Notes under the pieces: generated by a model
The model's input: the letters and a program-made list of their open reading frames with translations, nothing else
What the model was told of the DNA's origin: nothing
Databases searched by the model: none
In this document: positions 56,531 through 64,000 of the stretch, in pieces
Numbering within the stretch: position 1 is the stretch's first letter
How the letters are laid out: each line of letters opens with the position of its first letter
DNA from: Planctomycetota bacterium
GTDB taxonomy: Bacteria > Planctomycetota > UBA1135 > UBA2386
Direction: 5' to 3'
NCBI GenBank assembly: GCA_016716265.1
Contig: JADJWQ010000004.1
Span: 185,233-249,232, forward strand
Length of the DNA stretch: 64,000 nt
Position numbers and translations under genes: made by a program

Positions 56531-57028
56531 GTGACCGATCGCCAGGAGCCAACGAAGCACGGTTCGCGCCGGAGGTTCGCCGCCGTGCTCGCGTTCGTGT
56601 GCGTCGCGGCCGTCGCCGGCGGCGCCGGGGCCGTCCTGCTGACGCCGGCGGCCGAGGCGTTCGAGCCGACCATCGGCGACAGCGGCGGCAAGCGCATCAC
56701 CGTGCTCTGCGATCGCATGGTGGATCCCAATGCGTTCAACCCGCGCAGCGCGCGTGGGCACAAGCTGGCGAAGGTCGCGTTCCGCTTCCGCTACGCGACG
56801 ACGTTCGGCCACCGCGAGGCGGTGCGGGCGAGGATCGAGCAGCGCTGGGACATGATGGTGGCCGCGGTGTACCGGCTGCTGAAGCGCCGCACCGCCTACG
56901 AGCTCAACACCGACGAGGGGCTCGACGCGCTCGCGACCGACGTGAAGGCCGCGATGTCGGCCGAGCTGTTCCCGGACGGTGTCGCGGAGGTCGTCGAGCT
57001 CGGCTGGGTGCAGGTCCTGGTCCAGTGA
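56531..57028 (+). CDS. fliL: Flagellar basal body-associated protein FliL
   Basis: The protein has 165 residues from GTG 56531, which has GAGGA 6 nt upstream. An alternative GTG at 56441 overlaps the previous stop (GTGA) and would add 30 residues. It has a basic N-terminus and one membrane segment (RFAAVLAFVCVAAVAGGAGA). The periplasmic domain has NPRSARGHKLAKVAFRFRYA, REAVRARIEQRWDMMVAAVY and NTDEGLDALATDVKAAMSAE. It ends in VVELGWVQVLVQ, which matches the V-x-x-V-x-F-x-x-F-x-V-Q end of FliL. FliL surrounds the stator and supports torque. Confidence 0.83.
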   Translation: MTDRQEPTKHGSRRRFAAVLAFVCVAAVAGGAGAVLLTPAAEAFEPTIGDSGGKRITVLCDRMVDPNAFNPRSARGHKLAKVAFRFRYATTFGHREAVRARIEQRWDMMVAAVYRLLKRRTAYELNTDEGLDALATDVKAAMSAELFPDGVAEVVELGWVQVLVQ

Positions 57029-57058
57029 GTTGGCCACCGCGATGACGGAGCCACCGCG

Positions 57059-58078
57059 ATGAAGGAGCTGCTGTCGAGCGAAGAGATCGACACGCTCCTC
57101 GAGCTGTTCCGCGCCGAGAGCGGCTCGTCGCTGGCCGAGCGCGACGTCCACGAGCTCCGTGAGGTCGTCGACGGCGTGCTGCAGGACGCCGTCGTCAGCC
57201 CGGTGGATCTGCTGAAGCCCAATCGCTTCACCAGCGATCAGATCGACGCCGCGGAGCGCTTCTTCTCGACGACTGCGACGGCGCTGGCCGCGACGATGAT
57301 GGACCGGCTGCGCCTCGACCTCGTGTGCGACTGCGTCGCCGTCGAGCAGCTCCGCTTCGGCGACTGGCAGGCGCGCTCCGGTGCGCCCGCCGCGATCTAC
57401 GTGCTCGCGACGCCTCCGTTCGACGCGCCGGGCCTCCTCACGATGTCCGCGCGGCTGCTGCACGGCTCCGTCGATCGCATCCTCGGCGGCACCGGCCGCG
57501 TCGACGAGCCGCTCCCGCAGCCGACCGCCGCGGTCAACGCGGTCGCCGAGAGCTTCGTCGCTCCGCTCGTCGAACGGCTCGCCGTGAGCTTCGCCGAGGT
57601 CGTGAAGATGGGCTGCGCGGTCGAGCGGCGCGTCGGCAGCCAGGCGCTCGCCCAGATCGTCGGGCCGAACGACGTCGTGCTGTCCGCCTACCTGCAGGTC
57701 GGCGGCGACCAGCTGAACGGTGACCTGCGCCTCGTGCTGCCGTTCGCGCAGGCCGAGGCACTCGTCTCGAAGCTCGGCCACGGGCGCACGCCGGACTACG
57801 ACGCGGCGCCGGGCTCGATGCGCGCGGTCGTCGCCGAGGCGATGCGGCCGGTGTCGGTCGACGTCGTCGCGCTGCTCGGCCGCGCCGAGCTGTCGCTGCG
57901 CGACCTGCTCGACCTGCAGGCCGGCGACGTGCTGGCGGTCGACCGCCGCGTCGGCCAACCGCTCGAGATCCTCGTGCAGGGGCGGCGCAAGTTCCTGTGC
58001 ACCCCCGGCCGCCGCGGCCGGGCGCGGGCGGTCCGCGTCGAGACCGTGGAGCAGGGAGATGCACGCGATGAACGTTGA
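57059..58078 (+). CDS. fliM: Flagellar motor switch protein FliM
   Basis: The protein has 339 residues. The N-terminal peptide LLSSEEIDTLLELF corresponds to the CheY-P-binding LSQxEIDxLL motif. The CheC-like middle domain has FSTTATALAATMMDRLRLDL, and ESFVAPLVERLAVSFAEVVK. The C-terminal SpoA domain has VDVVALLGRAELSLRDLLDL, QAGDVLAVDRRVGQPLEILV and a final QGRRKFLCTPGRRGRARAVR. The G-G-x-G motif of the middle domain is ILGGTGR. It forms the C ring with FliG and FliN. Confidence 0.93.
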   Translation: MKELLSSEEIDTLLELFRAESGSSLAERDVHELREVVDGVLQDAVVSPVDLLKPNRFTSDQIDAAERFFSTTATALAATMMDRLRLDLVCDCVAVEQLRFGDWQARSGAPAAIYVLATPPFDAPGLLTMSARLLHGSVDRILGGTGRVDEPLPQPTAAVNAVAESFVAPLVERLAVSFAEVVKMGCAVERRVGSQALAQIVGPNDVVLSAYLQVGGDQLNGDLRLVLPFAQAEALVSKLGHGRTPDYDAAPGSMRAVVAEAMRPVSVDVVALLGRAELSLRDLLDLQAGDVLAVDRRVGQPLEILVQGRRKFLCTPGRRGRARAVRVETVEQGDARDER

Positions 58079-58412
58079 CACCGGTCTCGGGGACGATGTC
58101 CGCGCCGTCCAGTTCGGCGAGCTGCAGCACGACGGCCCGCGCGCCGACGAGCGGCGCAACCTCGACCTGCTGCTCGACGTGCCGATCCCCGTGACCGTCG
58201 AGGTCGGCGGCACGCGGATGACGCTCGACGAGGTCCTCGCGCTCGTACCGGGCAGCGTCGTGAGACTCGACAAGAAGGCGGAAGACCCGATCGACCTGCG
58301 CGTCAACGGCAAGCTGGTGGCGCGCGGCGAGGTGGTGATGGTCGACGACAGCTACGGCCTGCGGATCACGCGGATCGTCGACCCGCGCGAGCGGCTCGAG
58401 AGCCTGCGGTGA
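58068..58412 (+). CDS. fliN: Flagellar motor switch protein FliN
   Basis: The protein has 114 residues from ATG 58068; an ATG at 58059 is in frame but crowds the GGGAG Shine-Dalgarno. It overlaps the end of fliM by 11 nt. After a short acidic N-terminus comes the SpoA domain: LDLLLDVPIPVTVEVGGTRM, TLDEVLALVPGSVVRLDKKA, EDPIDLRVNGKLVARGEVVM and VDDSYGLRITRIVDPRERL. All FliN core motifs are present. Last gene of the operon; fliPQR, flhBA are not in the window. Confidence 0.95.
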   Translation: MNVDTGLGDDVRAVQFGELQHDGPRADERRNLDLLLDVPIPVTVEVGGTRMTLDEVLALVPGSVVRLDKKAEDPIDLRVNGKLVARGEVVMVDDSYGLRITRIVDPRERLESLR

Positions 58413-58597
58413 CGGCCGGCGGCCGCCCCGCGCGCGCGGGGTCAAGTGCGGTGGGCCGCCGTGCCGAACGGGGACCGGCCGCCCCGCGCCCCGAACCGGC
58501 CGGTCCGACCGCGCCGTCCGGCGACGGGAAGTGGATCGGCGGCGCCCCCGCCCATAGTCTCGTCTGATCCGTCCGGAGCGCCCTACTTTTCGAGGAG
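58413..58597. other. Intergenic region upstream of glnN
   Basis: These 185 bp are very GC-rich. CATAGTCT (about 58553-58560) holds a possible -10 (TAGTCT), and CGAGGAG (58591-58597) is a strong Shine-Dalgarno sequence. No coding frame was seen. Confidence 0.35.
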
Positions 58598-60796
<2,199 letters not shown>

Positions 60797-60811
60797 CGCC
60801 CGCGCGGGCCG

Positions 60812-63800
60812 TCAGCGGCGGACCTGCGCGTCGAGGACGCGCAGGCCGCCGGTGCCGTCGCAGGTCGCCGCGAGCTCGACTACGGCCGCGCGGGACATGC
60901 CGCGTGGCGGCAGCTCGAGGAGCAGCGTGCGCGGCCCGCCGCGGTCGATCGTCTGCTCGTCCAGCAGCAGCGTTCCCAGCGTGCCGTCGAGCTCGCGGAG
61001 CCGGACGGTGAGCGTCGCGCGGTCGACGTCGGGCGGCAGCGCGACGTGCAGCGCCAGCGCGCACGCGCCGGCCGGCAGCAGCGCGAGGCCGTCGGTCGGC
61101 CCGCCGCGGGGGTCGAGCTCGAGGGCAGTCGCGTAACCCCGCGCGCCGGTCTCCTGGTCGGTCGCGAGTGGCGTCAGCCGCGCTGCGTTGCCGTCCGGCG
61201 TCGTCAGGCGCACCTGCGCGGCCGCGGACGCGCGCGCGACGAGCACCGCCTCGGTGATCCACAGCGCCGGTGCGCCCGCCGGTAGCTCGAGCTCGATCGC
61301 GAGTGGCGTGCCCGCCGATGTCGCCGGCAGGTCGACCTCGACCCGCACGGCATCGCTGTCGGCCGGGGCGAGGAGCTGCGCGCCGTCGACCGGCGCGTCG
61401 GCCTGCAGCACGCGGAGCCCGATCGCGCACGCTGGGTCGAGGCCGCGCAGCGACAGCGACAGGCGTGCGCGGGTCGCGACCGGTGGTCGGCGCAGCGCGT
61501 GCAGCGCCACCGTGCAGGCCTCGTCGCGCGCCGGCTCGATCCGCAGACCGCGCCCGGCGCGCGTCGCGCGCGCCCCGTCGAGCGCCGCCGTGTCGAGTGG
61601 CAGCGGGCGGCGCGCCGCGCCGCGGCCGGTCGACAGCTCGGGCGTCGCGGCCGCCAGCAGGTCGAGCCACTGCGGTTCGGCGGTCAGCCGCGCGATCGTC
61701 CCGTCGGTCCGCACGTCGGTCAGCACCCAGGGCAGCTCACCTTCGGAGGTCGCCAGCGATGGCCTGGTGCCGTCGTCGACGCGCGACGCCGCGCGCAGCA
61801 GGTCGCGCCGCGAGCCGGGGACGAACGGTGCGTCGACCGCGCCCGGTAGCCCGGCCGACAGCCGCAGGTAGCCCGGTCGCACGCGCTGGCCGTCGAGCCG
61901 CACGACGAGTGGCTCGCGGCCGGCAGCGAAGTGGCGCAGCAGCAGCAGCCCGGCGCGGTCGTCGCCGCCGGCCGGCTCGCGCTGCTCGATCCACAGCTCG
62001 CCGCGCCGGTCGCCCGGGAACGGCAGGCGCAGGACCTGCCGGCCGACCAGCGACGGGGGTAGGGCGATCGACGCCGGGCGGGTGGCGTCGAACGTCACGA
62101 CGTCGACCCAGCCGGCCGCCGCGAGGTTCGGGCCGAGCGGCGGCGCCGGCAGCAGGCGGTCCGGCGATGCCGACAGCGCCAGCCGGCCGAGGTTGCCGTG
62201 CTCCGGCGTGCGGAAGTCGACGAAGTCGGTCAGCGCGCGCAGCACGCCCTCGACCAGATCGGCGACGCCCGGCGTGCGCCCCTGGAGCTGGCTCGCCGAC
62301 AGCAGGACGACCGGCGCGCCGAGCCCCCCGTACTGGCCCGCGGTGGCGGCGACCCGCACCGTGTCCGGGTCGATGCCGAGCGCACCCCCGACGGCGAGGA
62401 CGACGTCCGGATCGACCGACTCCGGCGCGTCCGCGAGGGCCTCGCGCAGTGCGGCGACGATCCGCGCGGGGCGCTCAGCGGGCGGCGTGCCGTCGAACGC
62501 GATCGCGAGCGGCGCGCGCACGGCGCCGCCGAGCTCGGTGACCCCGCCGGACAGCGTCCGCAGCCAGCTGCGGGCCGAGCCGATCGTCAGGCCCCGCCCG
62601 CCGTCGGGGGACACGCGGTTCTCGGGGCCGCCGAACAGCGCCTGCCGCAGCAGCTCGGCGTCGATCGTCGGCGGCGCGCCCGCGTCGTGGATCGGCACGG
62701 CCAGCACCTGCAGGTCGGCCGGCAGGCGGCGCGGGGCCCCCGCGGATGCCGCGAGCAGCGGTGGCAGCTCGGACGGGTCGTCCGCGCGCCAGGTCAGGTT
62801 CGCGACCTCGGCGGGCTCCGCACCGGTCGTCGCGAGCACCAGCTCGAGGGTGCCGTCGCGCCACAGGCGCGGGTCGGCGAGCGCGAGCGTCACGTCGCGC
62901 GCCCGGTCGACGAGCTCCTCCGGCGCGGCGGCGAGCAGCCGGCCGTCGCCGTCGGCGATCGCCAGCGATCCGCTCGCGCGCACCGTCAGCGCGAGCTGCG
63001 GCGTCCGCTCGGCGACCGGGACGCTGACGCGCAGCGGCTCGCCGGGCGGCAGCAGCCGCGCGTTCTCGCGGCCGTCGACGAAGCGGACCACGGGCGTCCG
63101 CCGGTCGGCCTCGGCGTCGCTCAGCCGCTCGTCGGCCTCGTCTCCGAAGTCGATCGAGCGCAGCTCGCCGACGCGGATGCGGCGCGGCCCGGCGGCCGGA
63201 TGCACGACGGTGCGGCCGGGACTCGTCTCGATGACGCGCGCGAGCAGCGTTGCCTCGCCGTCGATGCGCGGGAGCCGGATCGGATCGAGCGGTGCGAGAC
63301 GGTCGCCGTCGCGCAGCAGCGTCGCGCGCGTCGCGAAGCCGCTCGACATGCGCAGCTCGACCTCGAACGCGTGGTCGGTGCTCGGGCCCCGCACCGTCGC
63401 GGTCGGCAGCCAGGTCGAGCCGCTCGGCAGCCGCGTCGGCGGCGCGAACTCGACCCGCGGCACGACCGCGGCGGACAGCTCGACGCGCTGCAGCGCGGGG
63501 CGGAACGCGAGCTCCTCGCCGCCGCAGCGCAGCGTGGGGGGTACGCGCTCGGGGTCGCCGAACGGCAGCAGCGTGACGGCGATCCGGCGCCGCTCCGAAG
63601 GCGCCGCCGCGAACGTCGTCACGCGCAGGTCGAGAGTGCCGGGCGAGGCGACGCACGACTCGACGATCACGTCGCTGACGGCGCACGCGAAGGCCCGCTC
63701 GGGATCGACGACGACGTCTCCCAGGCGGCGCTCGGCGGCGACCGCGACGGTCCACGCGAGCGGTTGCGCGCCGGCGGCGAGCGCGGCGCGCAGCGCGCAT

Positions 63801-64000
63801 GCGGTGCGCTCGGTCAGCGTGCGGCCGCCGAGTCGCGCGACCGCATCGACCAGCGCCAGCGCGGCGCGGGCGGTGACCTCGGGGTCCGTGCGCACCTCGG
63901 CGTTCGACGCGGCGAACTCGCCGAGCGCGACGTCGCGCCGCCAGTCGGGCGTGAACGCCTGCTGCAGCTCGCACAGCGCGTCGCACAGCCGGGCGACGTC
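60812..64000 (-). CDS. Very large hypothetical protein, possible M6-like pseudo-peptidase; 5' end outside window
   Basis: The frame is open from the right edge to the stop at 60812, at least 1,062 residues. It starts before the window (visible first residues DVARLCDALCELQQAFTPDW). It is beta-rich with several jelly-roll-like segments. Around 62.0-62.4 kb it has ALGIDPDTVRVAATAGQYGG and VVLLSASQLQGRTPGVADLV. It then has FVDFRTPEHGNLGRLALSAS and LGPNLAAAGWVDVVTFDATR, then a strand LWIEQREPAG. This order recalls M6 (immune-inhibitor-A-like) peptidases, but no HExxH is present. The C-terminal 300 residues are repeated carbohydrate-binding-like beta sandwiches (LELDPRGGPTDGLALLPAGA). It is probably extracytoplasmic; the signal peptide would be outside. 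Function unknown. It is convergent with glnN. Confidence 0.6.
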   Translation of the reverse strand, partial: DVARLCDALCELQQAFTPDWRRDVALGEFAASNAEVRTDPEVTARAALALVDAVARLGGRTLTERTACALRAALAAGAQPLAWTVAVAAERRLGDVVVDPERAFACAVSDVIVESCVASPGTLDLRVTTFAAAPSERRRIAVTLLPFGDPERVPPTLRCGGEELAFRPALQRVELSAAVVPRVEFAPPTRLPSGSTWLPTATVRGPSTDHAFEVELRMSSGFATRATLLRDGDRLAPLDPIRLPRIDGEATLLARVIETSPGRTVVHPAAGPRRIRVGELRSIDFGDEADERLSDAEADRRTPVVRFVDGRENARLLPPGEPLRVSVPVAERTPQLALTVRASGSLAIADGDGRLLAAAPEELVDRARDVTLALADPRLWRDGTLELVLATTGAEPAEVANLTWRADDPSELPPLLAASAGAPRRLPADLQVLAVPIHDAGAPPTIDAELLRQALFGGPENRVSPDGGRGLTIGSARSWLRTLSGGVTELGGAVRAPLAIAFDGTPPAERPARIVAALREALADAPESVDPDVVLAVGGALGIDPDTVRVAATAGQYGGLGAPVVLLSASQLQGRTPGVADLVEGVLRALTDFVDFRTPEHGNLGRLALSASPDRLLPAPPLGPNLAAAGWVDVVTFDATRPASIALPPSLVGRQVLRLPFPGDRRGELWIEQREPAGGDDRAGLLLLRHFAAGREPLVVRLDGQRVRPGYLRLSAGLPGAVDAPFVPGSRRDLLRAASRVDDGTRPSLATSEGELPWVLTDVRTDGTIARLTAEPQWLDLLAAATPELSTGRGAARRPLPLDTAALDGARATRAGRGLRIEPARDEACTVALHALRRPPVATRARLSLSLRGLDPACAIGLRVLQADAPVDGAQLLAPADSDAVRVEVDLPATSAGTPLAIELELPAGAPALWITEAVLVARASAAAQVRLTTPDGNAARLTPLATDQETGARGYATALELDPRGGPTDGLALLPAGACALALHVALPPDVDRATLTVRLRELDGTLGTLLLDEQTIDRGGPRTLLLELPPRGMSRAAVVELAATCDGTGGLRVLDAQVRR

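Overview
The window is about 70% G+C, almost fully coding, and free of rRNA, tRNA and CRISPR. It looks like a chromosomal piece of a planctomycete, most likely from the deep, very GC-rich Pla3-type lineages. This is inference from gene content. It rests on several large secreted beta-propeller or Kelch proteins that share one C-terminal module, ECF sigma factors sitting beside membrane Ser/Thr kinases, a DUF1080 lipoprotein, a type III glutamine synthetase and very strong GC3. Several genes use GTG or TTG starts.

Region 1 (1-29.6 kb) is ordinary chromosome. It has secreted propeller proteins (1569-2918, 7555-9864, 13686-15485), two Ser/Thr kinases (5261-6781, 9924-13049), one intact ECF sigma factor (13052-13639) and one wrecked one (6867-7408). 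It also has a frameshifted HEAT-like gene (3118-4471), a NahK-like sugar kinase, an M28 peptidase with a PDZ tail, a hexose-6-phosphate mutarotase, a DUF2868/DUF3482 GTPase pair, a methyltransferase, a six-hairpin-type enzyme and a large acidic multi-domain protein.

Region 2 (29.7-37.3 kb) is a decay and insertion zone. A 1,621-bp ISKra4-type insertion sequence (30765-32385) splits a secreted Kelch gene. It has 24-bp imperfect terminal inverted repeats and a perfect 8-bp target duplication, and removing it restores one open frame. Its transposase has four frame changes. Next come two kinds of palindromic repeat, each present twice around a DUF6288-type gene (33119-35533), plus remnants of a PPK2-like and a GH43-like gene.

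Region 3 (37.65-49.36 kb) is the most interesting part. It is a ten-gene minus-strand operon, with nine junctions of which eight are 4-nt overlaps. It encodes a dehydroquinate-synthase-like cyclase, a cupin, a nucleotidyltransferase, a ROK kinase, a DegT aminotransferase, a GH4-like NAD enzyme, a radical SAM/SPASM protein, a TIM-barrel isomerase, an unknown protein and a thymidylate-kinase-like protein. A GT4 glycosyltransferase lies divergently beside it. The set suggests synthesis of an activated amino-cyclitol or unusual sugar and its transfer to a glycan or small molecule. I do not recognise it as a described pathway.

Region 4 (49.57-58.41 kb) is a compact flagellar basal-body and export operon: flgB-flgC-fliE-fliF-fliG-fliH-fliI-fliJ-motE-like-fliL-fliM-fliN. 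It is followed by glnN (58598-60796). A large minus-strand protein runs off the right edge (60812-64000).

Several SD-less genes carry a TA-rich hexamer ending 8-12 nt before the start codon, which points to near-leaderless transcripts.
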